Below, piece after piece: positions 1 through 8,617 of a stretch of DNA of 64,000 nucleotides (position 1 is its first letter; every line of letters begins with the position of its first letter). The DNA lies in assembly GCF_001907195.1 (NCBI RefSeq), contig NZ_LVWA01000005.1, positions 310,001 through 374,000 of the forward strand. The letters are read 5' to 3'. This DNA comes from Pontibacter flavimaris. Lineage in GTDB: Bacteria; Bacteroidota; Bacteroidia; Cytophagales; Hymenobacteraceae. The translations under genes and the position numbers were made by a program. The notes beneath the pieces are model-generated. The model made no database searches. It had not been told where the DNA came from and was given only the letters and a program-made list of their open reading frames with translations.

Positions 1-644
1 GGGCGGGGTTTGTTCGGCAGACGCGATTTTACGAACATAAACTGGGTGGTGTTCATGGCGGGCAGCTGCACCATGGTGATCTTCACGTTGCTCTTGTCGT
101 GTATCAGTTCGGTGCGCAGCGAGTCGTAGAAGCCCTGGATGGCGTGCTTGGCGCCGCAGTACGCCGACTGCAGCGGAATACCCCGGTACGCCAGCGCCGA
201 TCCCACCAGCACGATGGAGCCGCGGTCGCGGGGCAGCATGCGCTTGAGGGCGGAGAGGGTGCCGTACACCTGGCCCAGGTAAGTTACATCGGTTACGCGC
301 TTGTAGTCATCCGGCTCCATTTTCTTTACGGGGCTGAAAACGCTGTTCATGGCGTTGTTCACCCATACATCAATCTCGCCCAGTTCCTGCTCAATCCTGG
401 CGGCGGCAGCCTCCACGGCCTGGGCGTCCGCCACATCCACTTGCACATACACGGCCCTGCGGCCCATTTGCTCCACCTCGCGTTTGGCGCCTTCCAGCCC
501 CTCCACGCCACGGGCCAGCAAGCCTACATCATAGCCCTGTTTAGCGAACTCGCGGGCGCAGGCACGGCCCAGGCCTGCCGAGGCTCCGGTTATGACAGCC
601 ACACCCTTGCGGGCGCCGCTGTGTTTGTTTTCATCAGTTGTCAT
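1..644 (-). CDS. SDR family oxidoreductase (C-terminus cut off by window edge)
   Basis: Short-chain dehydrogenase/reductase, a cytosolic NAD(P)-dependent Rossmann enzyme whose substrate cannot be told. The frame starts at the ATG complementary to 642-644 and runs off the left edge after about 214 codons. The cofactor motif TGASAGLG lies at residues 19-26, NNAMN (the NNAG-like motif) at 96-100, Ser149 in the VGSA strand, and the catalytic Tyr162-xxx-Lys166 in YCGAK. The C-terminal substrate-binding part is missing only because the window ends. A hairpin with U-runs (734-773) separates it from the upstream minus-strand genes, so it probably has its own promoter. Confidence 0.9.
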   Translation of the reverse strand, partial: MTTDENKHSGARKGVAVITGASAGLGRACAREFAKQGYDVGLLARGVEGLEGAKREVEQMGRRAVYVQVDVADAQAVEAAAARIEQELGEIDVWVNNAMNSVFSPVKKMEPDDYKRVTDVTYLGQVYGTLSALKRMLPRDRGSIVLVGSALAYRGIPLQSAYCGAKHAIQGFYDSLRTELIHDKSNVKITMVQLPAMNTTQFMFVKSRLPNKPR

Positions 645-733
645 CTTGTATCGCTTAAATTTACACGTTGCTTTTGCTGATGTTACGCCTGCTTATCCAT
701 CATAGTTATGGAAGGGGTGGTGCCGGTGCCTCT

Positions 734-773
734 AAAACAGAAAAGCACCCTGTTGTGGGTGCTTTCCTGTTTT
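734..773 (-). terminator. Intrinsic terminator, probably bidirectional
   Basis: Inverted repeat with arms AAAACAG-AAAAGCACCC and GGGTGCTTT-CCTGTTTT around a short loop. A and T runs flank both sides, so it can act in either direction. It lies just downstream of the minus-strand coiled-coil gene. Confidence 0.7.
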
Positions 774-805
774 AGCCTCCGTGTGGGGAGCCTGTTTTAT
801 GCTTT

Positions 806-827
806 TTTATACTTTGCAAAGTATAAA
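806..827. repeat. Perfect 22-bp palindrome made of two inverted AAGTATAAA motifs
   Basis: TTTATACTTTG followed directly by its exact inverse complement CAAAGTATAAA. It abuts the stop codon of the minus-strand gene at 828. Each arm contains one copy of the motif found throughout the window, so it is both a member of that family and a possible hairpin. Confidence 0.8.
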
Positions 828-1415
828 CTACTGCAGCAGCGCTTCCTCTATGCGCTTTACTTCCTGTCGCTGGCGCTCCACGATCTCCCGCATCTGCCTT
901 ACTTTTTCCTCCGCCTGCGTCACCTTCTCTATTTTCACCCGGGCCTCTTCAGCCGAAATTTCGCGCGCCTCTTCCTGCTTTTTTATCTTTTCCTTTGCCT
1001 GCGCTATTTTGTCTTCGTTGCCTCTGATCTGGTCTTCCTGGGATTTAATCTTTTGCTCGGCCTCCTGCTTTTTCAGCTCAGCAGCGGCTTTCGCCTCGGC
1101 AGCACGCTGCTGACCAAACTCCTTGCCGCTCAGCTCGCCTTTGTTTTTACCATAGGCATTGCCGTCGTTCCGGGTTTCTTCGGCACTGGCTTCGTTCTCT
1201 TCCTCTTTCACTTCCCGGCCTCTTTGCCGGGCTTCCTCCGTGTGCTCGTCTGTTTTTTCGGCTTTTTGCTGGCGGCCTTTCTCCTGGGCATCCTCGCCTT
1301 TCTGTGCTGCTTTTTCCTCTTTTTTCTGCTGCCCTTTACCTTGTCCCTGGCCTTGTGCCAGCGCTACGGAGCATACGGCAAAGGCTGCCAGGGCTAGTGT
1401 GATGATCTTTTTCAT
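828..1415 (-). CDS. Secreted Gln/Lys/Glu-rich coiled-coil protein, function unknown
   Basis: 195 residues. Residues 1-20 form a signal peptide (MKKI, a hydrophobic core, then ALAQ), so the protein is exported. A low-complexity GQGQGKGQ segment follows, then highly charged Lys/Glu/Gln/Ala sequence; residues 95-195 look like one long coiled coil. No enzymatic motif is visible and I do not recognise a family. It lies 9 nt downstream of a small lipoprotein gene on the same strand, so the two are probably co-transcribed and both act in the periplasm or envelope. Length and composition are typical of poorly conserved Bacteroidota envelope proteins. Confidence 0.7.
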   Translation of the reverse strand: MKKIITLALAAFAVCSVALAQGQGQGKGQQKKEEKAAQKGEDAQEKGRQQKAEKTDEHTEEARQRGREVKEEENEASAEETRNDGNAYGKNKGELSGKEFGQQRAAEAKAAAELKKQEAEQKIKSQEDQIRGNEDKIAQAKEKIKKQEEAREISAEEARVKIEKVTQAEEKVRQMREIVERQRQEVKRIEEALLQ

Positions 1416-1424
1416 AGGATGCGC

Positions 1425-1637
1425 TTAAATATCGTTTAACAATGAATCCACCTCATGCTGAATGGAGTCTATTTCAGCCTCTGAGGTCTGTACCATTTCC
1501 TCCAGTTGCGGCGTGGCCTGTTCTATGGCGGCGGCCTGCTCGGCTGTTACCTCGGTTGTCTCTGTTGTTTGTTCTGTGCTTTCGGAGCAGGCCAGCGTTA
1601 ACGCCAGCAAGGGGAGTAAAAAAATGCTTTTCTTCAT
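1425..1637 (-). CDS. Small lipoprotein, 70 aa
   Basis: 70-residue protein with a lipoprotein signal: a lysine-containing N-terminus, a hydrophobic stretch, and LTLAC with Cys17 as the likely lipidated residue. The mature part is short, acidic and Thr/Glu rich, with predicted helix near EEMVQTSEAEID. No family is recognised. It is first in a two-gene minus-strand unit with the coiled-coil protein at 828-1415. The signal peptide and lipobox are the main reason to accept so short a frame. Confidence 0.65.
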   Translation of the reverse strand: MKKSIFLLPLLALTLACSESTEQTTETTEVTAEQAAAIEQATPQLEEMVQTSEAEIDSIQHEVDSLLNDI

Positions 1638-1806
1638 GTGGTGTGTGTTTGATGTTTTGTACTTAAGGGTTATGTGCCTCTCTGTTAATGGCTGCCAGGG
1701 CCTCTGTAAAAGTATAATCCCTTACCGGACTTGTATAAAACTAAGGAACGCTGCTATTAGGGATACTGCACTGCTAAATATAGGTAAATAAAAGTATAGC
1801 AAACAT

Positions 1807-1833
1807 AAAAGCACCCAGGTGCAGGTGCTTTTT
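1807..1833 (-). terminator. Intrinsic terminator after the MORN-repeat gene
   Basis: Arms AAAAGCACC and GGTGCTTTTT around an 8-nt loop. On the minus strand it follows the stop at 1855 and ends in a T-rich run. The A/T flanks could allow bidirectional use. Confidence 0.7.
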
Positions 1834-1854
1834 ACTTAGGAGTGCGGTTTATAC

Positions 1855-3180
1855 TTACTTCTCTTTTTCCTCCATTACCTGGCCGTTGCGGTAGAGGCGG
1901 GTCTTAACAACTTTGCCTTCGGGATTGTGGTACTTCCAGGTGCCGGTCTCGCGGTTATTGCGGAACTGGCCCAGCACCTCCGTTTTGCCGTCCTCAAAGT
2001 ATGATTTGTATGGCCCGAAGCGCAGGCCGCCCTTGTGGTTGGTCTCCGACTTTACCTTGCCGGAAGGATAGTACGTATAGCTCGCACCTACGATTTTACC
2101 ATTCTCATACACCTGCTTCTCCTGCACCTGCCCGTTGTCGTGGTACGTCAGGCGCTCGCCGGTAAGCAGGTTGTCCTTGTAGTTCTCGCTGAGGCTCATT
2201 TTCTTGCCTGGGGCATCAAAGTATACTTTCCAGTTGCCGTGCTTTTTCTTGTCCTTCAGCTGCTCCTCGGCCTGCAGGTTGCCGCTCGGGTAATAGCGCA
2301 GGGTTTTCACAGCAGAGCCGTTGCCGCTGCTGGTGATCTCCTCCTTCAGCTTTCCATCCTCATAGAAGTACTGCGCCGTGCCGTTTATCTCCCCGTTCTT
2401 ATAGTTGATCACGCTGCGCGGTTTGCCGCTCTCGAAGTATGATTTGGCCGGGCCGTGCATTTTGCCGGCCACAAACTGGCCCTCGGTGCTGAGCTTGCCG
2501 CTGCGGTAGTAGCTTTTGTAGGTGCCCTGCTTCTCGCCGGCTACGTTTTGTACCTCGGTTTCTACCTGGCCGTTGTCGTAGAAGGTTTTGTAGGAGCCCT
2601 GCAGCATACCGTTGCTGTAGCTGGCCTCGGTTTCAGGGTTTCCGTTGGGATAATAGGTTTTGGCCGGGCCGTTCTGCTTGCTGTTGCGGTACGTCATCTC
2701 CGACTTGAGCTTGCCCGAAGGGTAGTACTCGCGCATCACTCCCTCCGGAGAGCCGTTCACAAATTCCGTTTCTTTCTGCAGCGTGCCGTCCGGGAAATAG
2801 GTTTTGAAGAGTTTGCTCTGCCTGTCGTTCTCAAAGAAGCCTTCCTGCAGCAGTTTGCCGTCCGGCCGGTAGGCTTTAAATGGGCCCTGTTTTACATCCT
2901 GCTGATACGTGACCTGCAGTTTGGGCTGCCCGCTCGGGTAGAACTCGGTGTACACGCTGTCCTTCTTGCCCGCCACAAACTTGATCAGCGCCTCGCGCTC
3001 GCCGGTAGGGTAGTAGCGGTTGTAATAGCCCACGATGGCGGAGTCGGGAGTGATAAAATATTCTTCCTTAATTTGGGTGAAGCTCTCGTCGTGGTAGGTA
3101 ACGACTTTCTGCTGGCCCTGCCCGAAAGCCAAGGAGCTGAGAAGTAGGGAAGCAGATAAGAGTGAAAGCAATTTCGCCAT
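1855..3180 (-). CDS. YwqK-family MORN-2 repeat protein
   Basis: 441 residues with an N-terminal signal peptide (residues 1-20, ending LAFGQ) and then more than a dozen tandem MORN_2-type repeats of roughly 22-24 residues with the pattern YYPSGKLxxE / YxDGKxxxE. Members are often labelled toxin-antitoxin YwqK family antitoxin. In Bacteroidota they are usually exported repeat proteins with no proven toxin partner, so the antitoxin label should not be taken as function. The repeats fill almost the whole mature protein. It is followed by a terminator at 1807-1833. The HEAT-repeat gene lies 34 nt upstream on the same strand, so they may share a transcript. Confidence 0.85.
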   Translation of the reverse strand: MAKLLSLLSASLLLSSLAFGQGQQKVVTYHDESFTQIKEEYFITPDSAIVGYYNRYYPTGEREALIKFVAGKKDSVYTEFYPSGQPKLQVTYQQDVKQGPFKAYRPDGKLLQEGFFENDRQSKLFKTYFPDGTLQKETEFVNGSPEGVMREYYPSGKLKSEMTYRNSKQNGPAKTYYPNGNPETEASYSNGMLQGSYKTFYDNGQVETEVQNVAGEKQGTYKSYYRSGKLSTEGQFVAGKMHGPAKSYFESGKPRSVINYKNGEINGTAQYFYEDGKLKEEITSSGNGSAVKTLRYYPSGNLQAEEQLKDKKKHGNWKVYFDAPGKKMSLSENYKDNLLTGERLTYHDNGQVQEKQVYENGKIVGASYTYYPSGKVKSETNHKGGLRFGPYKSYFEDGKTEVLGQFRNNRETGTWKYHNPEGKVVKTRLYRNGQVMEEKEK

Positions 3181-3214
3181 AAGTAGTAAGACTGTCTGGT
3201 AATAAGGTATCAGG

Positions 3215-3775
3215 TTATACTTTCTTTTTGATGATCTCTTTTGATACCAGCCTTAAGAACGGGTCAGTATCCTTTAGAAATTTTTGAGCCAGTTCAACTG
3301 CTTTTTGATGATTGACTTTACCCAGACTTAGCAAAGCCCTCCTTTTTATATACTTATCGTCGTTGCGGATAATCAGATTAACAAGGAGCTGCTCCCCGTT
3401 CTCCACCTCAGCATTTCCAAGCAGTTCGGCAATCTGCCATATGGCCTGTGGCTGGTTTGAATTAATTACCTTTTTAACGAACCGCAGTTTGCTCTCCAGT
3501 TTCTCCTCAATGATCTCCCGGACTTTTTCAGATTCATTGTCTATGGCAAGGGCATAAACGAGCTGCTGGGCCAGGTCGTGGTTGAATTCCGTATTAAGCT
3601 GCGCAACCGCTTCATGTGCTGCCTTATATAGCGTTTCCCATTCCGTATACGCGGCTTCCCACTCTCCCAGTCCCCTGTTTTCAGGGTAAGTCTCTGGCGT
3701 CATACCTGCCCATTCCCAGAATTTAGCTAGCTCGGTCTCTAATGACATGGGTTCTTTAGAATTGGTAAACATCAA
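3215..3775 (-). CDS. HEAT-repeat domain protein
   Basis: 186 residues, no signal peptide, probably cytosolic. The first about 60 residues are Trp/Glu-rich (KFWEWAGMTPETYPENRGLG). From about residue 65 come helical pairs of the HEAT/PBS-lyase kind (LGNAEVENGEQLLVNLI, RRALLSLGKVNHQKAVELA, DPFLRLVSKEII). Such folds usually mediate protein-protein contacts. The Met at residue 10 is an alternative start. It lies upstream of the MORN-repeat gene and downstream of the thiolase terminator, so it probably starts a separate transcription unit. No specific function can be assigned. Confidence 0.75.
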   Translation of the reverse strand: MMFTNSKEPMSLETELAKFWEWAGMTPETYPENRGLGEWEAAYTEWETLYKAAHEAVAQLNTEFNHDLAQQLVYALAIDNESEKVREIIEEKLESKLRFVKKVINSNQPQAIWQIAELLGNAEVENGEQLLVNLIIRNDDKYIKRRALLSLGKVNHQKAVELAQKFLKDTDPFLRLVSKEIIKKKV

Positions 3776-3812
3776 AATGACAGGAAACGATTTACGACAC
3801 GGGGCAAAGTAT

Positions 3813-3846
3813 AAAAAAGAAGCCTTACGCGCTTAACGTAAGGCCT
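3813..3846 (-). terminator. Intrinsic terminator after the thiolase gene
   Basis: On the minus strand GCCTTACG, a short loop and CGTAAGGC are followed by TTCTTTTTT. It starts about 30 nt after the thiolase stop codon. Confidence 0.8.
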
Positions 3847-3873
3847 CCTGCAAATTATGTGCCCAAGGGCAAT

Positions 3874-5058
3874 TTATACTTTCTCAATCACGATGGCAGA
3901 GGCGCCGCCGCCGCCGTTGCAGATACCGGTCACGCCGATCTTGCCGCCCTTCTTATCCAGCACGTTGCAAAGCGTTGTGACGATACGCGCACCGGAGGCT
4001 CCCAGCGGGTGGCCCAGCGACACGGCGCCGCCAAACACGTTCACGTTGCCGCCTTCCAATCCGAGCTTCTGGTTATTGGCGATGGACACCACCGAGAAAG
4101 CTTCGTTGATCTCGTAGAAATCCACCTCTTCGGGAGATACGCCGGCGTTTTTCAGCGCCTTCGGGATGGCCAGGGATGGGGTAGTGGTGAACCAGATCGG
4201 ATCCTGCTCGGCATCGGCAAAGCCAAGAATCCTGGCGATTGGCTTCACGCCCAACTCCTCGGCCTTCTCCTTGCTCATGAGCACCAGCGCCGCGGCACCG
4301 TCGTTCAGGGTGGAGGCGTTGGCGGCCGTTACCGTCCCGGCCTTATCAAACACAGGTTTCAGGCCCGGGATCTTCTCAAAGCTCACTTTCCTGAACTCCT
4401 CGTCCTCCGTTACCACGATCGGATCCTTGCCGCGCTGCGGAACTTCCACCGGCACGATCTCGTCTTTCAGCAGCCCGGCCTCTGCGGCCTCGGCCACTTT
4501 CTTATAGGAGCTGATGGCGTACTCGTCCTGCATCTCGCGCGTGATCTTCATCTCGCGGGCCGTATTCTCGGCAGCGTTGCCCATATGGAAGTCGTTGTAC
4601 ACGTCCCACAAACCGTCTTTCATCAGACCGTCGATCATCTGGCCGTGGCCCAACTTGGCACCGAAACGGGCTTTGTCGAGGTAGTAAGGCACGTTGCTCA
4701 TACTTTCCATGCCGCCCGCCACGATCACATCCTTATGGCCCAGCATGATGGCCTGCGCCGCGAACATTATGGCCTTTGAACCGGAGGCGCATACTTTGTT
4801 GATGGTCGTGCACTCTACCTCATGGCCCAGTCCGGCAAAAATAGCCGCCTGGCGGGCAGGGGCCTGGCCCACGTTGGCCGACAGCACGTTGCCCATGATC
4901 ACTTCCTGCACTTCTTTTTTATCCACGCCGGCTTTCTCCAGGGCTCCCTTGATAGCCGCCGCGCCAAGTTGGGTAGCAGACACGCTGGCCAGAGCTCCAC
5001 CGAAAGAGCCGATGGGAGTACGAACCGCCGAAATGATATATACTTCTTTAGTTTGCAT
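3874..5058 (-). CDS. Acetyl-CoA C-acyltransferase (thiolase)
   Basis: 394 residues, the standard length for type II thiolases, which condense two acetyl-CoA or cleave 3-ketoacyl-CoA in the cytosol. The nucleophile Cys90 is in INKVCASGSK, His350 in GHPLGASG, and the acid/base Cys380 in GICNGGGG. NEAF lies about 30 residues before the His motif. The sequence looks like the biosynthetic/acetoacetyl-CoA branch, but a role in fatty-acid oxidation cannot be excluded. It is monocistronic: its own terminator lies downstream and a divergent S9 peptidase gene upstream. Two hotdog thioesterases nearby also act on acyl-CoA but are not in its operon. Confidence 0.93.
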   Translation of the reverse strand: MQTKEVYIISAVRTPIGSFGGALASVSATQLGAAAIKGALEKAGVDKKEVQEVIMGNVLSANVGQAPARQAAIFAGLGHEVECTTINKVCASGSKAIMFAAQAIMLGHKDVIVAGGMESMSNVPYYLDKARFGAKLGHGQMIDGLMKDGLWDVYNDFHMGNAAENTAREMKITREMQDEYAISSYKKVAEAAEAGLLKDEIVPVEVPQRGKDPIVVTEDEEFRKVSFEKIPGLKPVFDKAGTVTAANASTLNDGAAALVLMSKEKAEELGVKPIARILGFADAEQDPIWFTTTPSLAIPKALKNAGVSPEEVDFYEINEAFSVVSIANNQKLGLEGGNVNVFGGAVSLGHPLGASGARIVTTLCNVLDKKGGKIGVTGICNGGGGASAIVIEKV

Positions 5059-5509
5059 AGTTTTGATTTACTTTATTGGGTTTCGTTGTGAAGTTACAGT
5101 GATTTGCGCTCAAAACCAAACGGGCGTTAGCTATCCGGAAAGACCCCGCAGCGTGCCCAGCTCCTGCGAGTGTCTGGCTGTTATAGTTGCTTGTTGCGTA
5201 GCTGGCAAGGTGCCGGCCGGAATGAAAAATACCGCATAACGTTACGTAAAAGTATAAACGCCGGCTTTAGGCAAGTATAACCGCAAAACAAAGCAAGAGA
5301 TCACGCGCTACCAGAACACGATTTTCAACCTCTCTAAATTTTTAACTCTCTAACTCCCCAACTCCTAAACTCCCCAACTCCCAAACTCTCTAACCCCTTT
5401 AAACCTCCGGCAGCTTTAGGTGTCTAAGCCCAACAGCGGCTGTACTTTTGGCAGTTTATGCTTATCTTTATTCGCAACGCATACCTACTTACCAACCTTT
5501 TCACCCAAC
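5059..5509. other. Divergent intergenic region, thiolase / S9 peptidase
   Basis: 451 nt without a gene. It must hold the promoters of both divergent genes. It contains two AAGTATAA motif copies near 5246 and 5273 and the period-8 repeat at 5344-5399. An in-frame GTG at 5420 extends the peptidase frame upstream, but the signal peptide at 5510 is the better start. Confidence 0.6.
5344..5399. repeat. Period-8 tandem repeat, seven units of AACTCYCY type
   Basis: Seven consecutive octamers in exact register: AACTCTCT, AACTCCCC, AACTCCTA, AACTCCCC, AACTCCCA, AACTCTCT, AACCCCTT. Related tracts lie at 8813-8895 and 35372-35467, so this is a dispersed family in this genome and not a single microsatellite. 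Confidence 0.85.
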
Positions 5510-8383
5510 ATGAAGAAATTTTTATGCCTGGCTGTAGTCTTTGGCGCGACGCTGCTGCAGGCCGAGGCGCAACAGCAAACAGCTAAAAAAACGCTTACCC
5601 ACGAGGTGTACGACAGCTGGAATGGATTGAGCGGGGACAGGATCTCCAACAACGGCCAATTCGTGCTCTACAGCATCGACCCGCAGGAGGGCGACGGCGA
5701 CCTCTACATCCGCAGCATGGCAAACAAGGCCACAGCTAAGTATAACCGCGGTTCCAAAGCCAGCTTCAGCAACGACAGCCGCTTTGCCATTTTCCAGATA
5801 AAGCCGGAGCACCAGAAAGTACGCGCCCTGAAGCTGAAGAAGAAAAAAGGCGATGACCTGCCCAAGGACTCCCTGGCCATAGTGAAGCTGGCGGACATGA
5901 GCGTGGTGAAGGTGCCGCGTGTGCAGTCGTACAAGCTGCCGAAGGAGGGGAGCGGCTGGCTGGCCTACCACCTGGAAAAACCGCTGCCGGAGAAGAAGGA
6001 GGCTAAGAAAGACACTACCGCAGCAGGCGCGGAAAAAGCCGGGGAAAAGAAATCAACCCTAAAGAAAAACAAGGACGCCAAGGGCACCGACCTGGTGCTG
6101 CGCAACCTCAGCACGGGGCAGGAGCACCGCTTCCCGCGTGTGGTGGATTATATTTTCTCGGAGCAGGGCAACATGCTCTACTTCGTGAAGGATGAGCTGG
6201 ACTCGCTGCACCAGGCCGGGGTATTCGCCTTCAGCACTTCCGAGCTGAAGGAAATGCCGATCGATACGGGCCTGGTCACCTACAAAGGCATCAGCGCCGA
6301 CAAGGCCGGAAACCAACTGGCCTACGTAGCCACCGCCGACACGCTGAAAGCCGATATCCGCTACTTCAGCCTGAACTACTGGAACACCAAATCCCGCGAA
6401 AGCCAGGTACTGGCCGACACGGTGGCCAAAGGCATGCCGCAGGACTGGATGGTGAGCGAGCACGGCAGCCTGATGTTCTCCGAGGATGGTAAGCGCCTGT
6501 TCTTCGGCACGTTCCCGCGCCCGGTGCGCTACGAGAAAGACACCACACAGCTGGAGGAAGACAAGGTGAGCCTGGATATCTGGACCTATAAAGACCCGCT
6601 CATCCAGCCCATGCAGCTCAAGCAGAACGACCGCACGCTGAAGCGCTCTTTCCTGGCCATGTACGATCTGAAAGGCGAGAAAATGCAGCAGCTGGCCACC
6701 CTGGAGATGCCGGATGTGTACCTGGATGCCTACAAAACAGGCGATGTGGCGCTGGGCGTGAGCGACGAGAAGTATAAAATCACGATCGGGTACGACACCC
6801 CCACCCGCAAGGATGCTTACCTGATCGACCTGAAGAAAGGAACGACCAAACAGGTGCTCACGGAGTCGAGGGGCAACCCGCGCCTCTCGCCGATGGGCAA
6901 GTATGTATACTGGTACGAGCCGGTGGACAGCAGCTGGCACGCCATGAGCACCAGGGGAGGCGCCAACATCAACCTGACCAAAAAAGTAGATGTGGCCTTC
7001 TATGATGAAGATTTCGATATGCCGATGCTGCCGGACGACTATGGTTTTGGCGGCTGGGTAGAGAACGACAGCCACCTGCTGGTGTACGACAGGCACGATA
7101 TCTGGAAGCTGGACCCATCGGGCAAAAAGGCCCCTGTGAACCTGACGGATACCTATGGACGCCAGAACAACCTGCGCCTGCGCTACGAGAAGCTGGACCC
7201 GGAGGAGAAGTTTATACCTGCCAACGCCGAGCTGTACCTGAGCGGTTTTAACACCCTAACCAAGGCTGACGGCTACTACAAGGAGTACGTAAACAAAGAC
7301 GCGAAGCCGGAGCAACTTATCAGTTCCGATCATGGTTATTCTTCGCTGAGCAAAGCGAAGGACGACAAGCTGGTTACCTTCCGCCGCGGCGATTTCAGGA
7401 ACTACAACGACCTGTATACTTCGGACCTGAACTTTGCCAACGTGGAGAGACTGACGGATGCCAACCCGCAGGCCGCGGAGTATAAGTGGGGCACGGTGGA
7501 GCTGGTGAACTGGAAGTCCACGGACGGTATTCCGCTGCAGGGCCTGCTCTACAAGCCCGAAAATTTCGACCCGAATAAGAAGTACCCGATGATGGTATAC
7601 TTTTATGAGCGCTCCTCAGACGGCATACACAACCACCGCGTGCCGGCGCCAAGTGCGTCCACCATCAATATTCCGCTGTTTGTGAGCAACGATTACCTGG
7701 TGTTCGTGCCGGACATCGTTTACCAGGATGGCTACCCGGGCGAGAGCGCCATGGACTGCATTATACCAGGTGTACAAATGCTGGTGCAGCAGGGCTTTGT
7801 GGATGACAAAAACATGGCGCTGCAGGGCCAGAGCTGGGGCGGTTACCAGATCGCTTACATGGTTACCCGCACGAATTTGTTTAAGGCTGCCATGGCCGGC
7901 GCGCCGGTTTCCAACATGACGAGTGCCTATGGCGGCATCCGCTGGGGCACTGGCCTGAGCCGCCAGTTCCAGTACGAGCGCACGCAGAGCCGCATCGGCG
8001 GTACGCTGTGGGAGAAACCGATGCAGTTCATCGAGAATTCGCCGCTCTTCTTTGCCGACCGCGTGCAGACGCCGCTGCTGATCATGCACAATGACAACGA
8101 CGGTGCCGTGCCGTGGTACCAGGGCATTGAGTACTTTATGGCACTGCGCCGCCTGAACAAGCCTGTCTGGATGCTGGTGTACAACGGCGAGGAGCACAAC
8201 CTGATGCAGCGCAAGAACCGCAAGGACCTGTCGGTGCGCCTGTCGCAGTTCTTTGACCACTACCTGAAAGGAGCTCCGGCCCCGAAATGGATGGAGCAGG
8301 GCGTGCCATCGGTTATCAAAGGCAAAGACTACGGCCTGGAGCTGGTACGGGAGCCTGAGGTAGCCGGAGAGGCAAAGGAGTAA
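5510..8383 (+). CDS. S9 family serine peptidase (prolyl oligopeptidase/DPP-like), exported
   Basis: 957 residues from the ATG at 5510, chosen because it gives a clean signal peptide (MKKFLCLAVVFGATLLQAEAQ). An N-terminal beta-propeller-like region (about 40-690) precedes a C-terminal alpha/beta hydrolase domain. The catalytic triad is visible: Ser775 in GQSWGGYQ, Asp864 in HNDNDGAVP and His896 in NGEEHNL. The Lys/Ala-rich insert at about 160-190 looks like a flexible loop. Such enzymes trim peptides in the periplasm. The gene stands alone: divergent from thiolase and followed by a strong terminator at 8408. Substrate specificity (dipeptidyl- or oligopeptidase) is not readable here. Confidence 0.93.
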   Translation: MKKFLCLAVVFGATLLQAEAQQQTAKKTLTHEVYDSWNGLSGDRISNNGQFVLYSIDPQEGDGDLYIRSMANKATAKYNRGSKASFSNDSRFAIFQIKPEHQKVRALKLKKKKGDDLPKDSLAIVKLADMSVVKVPRVQSYKLPKEGSGWLAYHLEKPLPEKKEAKKDTTAAGAEKAGEKKSTLKKNKDAKGTDLVLRNLSTGQEHRFPRVVDYIFSEQGNMLYFVKDELDSLHQAGVFAFSTSELKEMPIDTGLVTYKGISADKAGNQLAYVATADTLKADIRYFSLNYWNTKSRESQVLADTVAKGMPQDWMVSEHGSLMFSEDGKRLFFGTFPRPVRYEKDTTQLEEDKVSLDIWTYKDPLIQPMQLKQNDRTLKRSFLAMYDLKGEKMQQLATLEMPDVYLDAYKTGDVALGVSDEKYKITIGYDTPTRKDAYLIDLKKGTTKQVLTESRGNPRLSPMGKYVYWYEPVDSSWHAMSTRGGANINLTKKVDVAFYDEDFDMPMLPDDYGFGGWVENDSHLLVYDRHDIWKLDPSGKKAPVNLTDTYGRQNNLRLRYEKLDPEEKFIPANAELYLSGFNTLTKADGYYKEYVNKDAKPEQLISSDHGYSSLSKAKDDKLVTFRRGDFRNYNDLYTSDLNFANVERLTDANPQAAEYKWGTVELVNWKSTDGIPLQGLLYKPENFDPNKKYPMMVYFYERSSDGIHNHRVPAPSASTINIPLFVSNDYLVFVPDIVYQDGYPGESAMDCIIPGVQMLVQQGFVDDKNMALQGQSWGGYQIAYMVTRTNLFKAAMAGAPVSNMTSAYGGIRWGTGLSRQFQYERTQSRIGGTLWEKPMQFIENSPLFFADRVQTPLLIMHNDNDGAVPWYQGIEYFMALRRLNKPVWMLVYNGEEHNLMQRKNRKDLSVRLSQFFDHYLKGAPAPKWMEQGVPSVIKGKDYGLELVREPEVAGEAKE

Positions 8384-8407
8384 TATTTATACTTTAGGTA
8401 AATGAGA

Positions 8408-8441
8408 AACGGGAGCAGGTTATACTTGCTCCCGTTTTTTT
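8408..8441 (+). terminator. Strong intrinsic terminator of the S9 peptidase gene
   Basis: Perfect 10-bp stem AACGGGAGCA / TGCTCCCGTT followed by a T run. The 9-nt loop reads GGTTATACT and continues into T, so it carries a copy of the TATACTT motif. Confidence 0.9.
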
Positions 8442-8617
8442 ATGTTAGTCTGAAGTATGATTTTATACTTTGGAGGATCATTCTTTACACAGCCCTCGCC
8501 CGCCTCTGGTGCGTGCGCTTTCCCAAAGCCTTAGGCCAGGCCGCTTCGGTTTATACTTTATACTTGAATTTATACTTTCTTTCCCAAGTTTCGATTTACT
8601 CATGCAGTGCAGGTGTA

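Noticed and set aside
5344-5399. Octamer tract as a CRISPR or coding repeat
   Set aside because: Units are 8 nt with no spacers, and the frame is not protein-like; it is treated as a dispersed tandem repeat.
5420-5509. Upstream GTG start for the S9 peptidase
   Set aside because: It adds 30 residues before a clean signal peptide that begins at the ATG at 5510.
6059-7096. Long antisense frame within the S9 peptidase gene
   Set aside because: It mirrors a real gene with an intact catalytic triad and has low-complexity His/Val-rich content typical of shadow frames.
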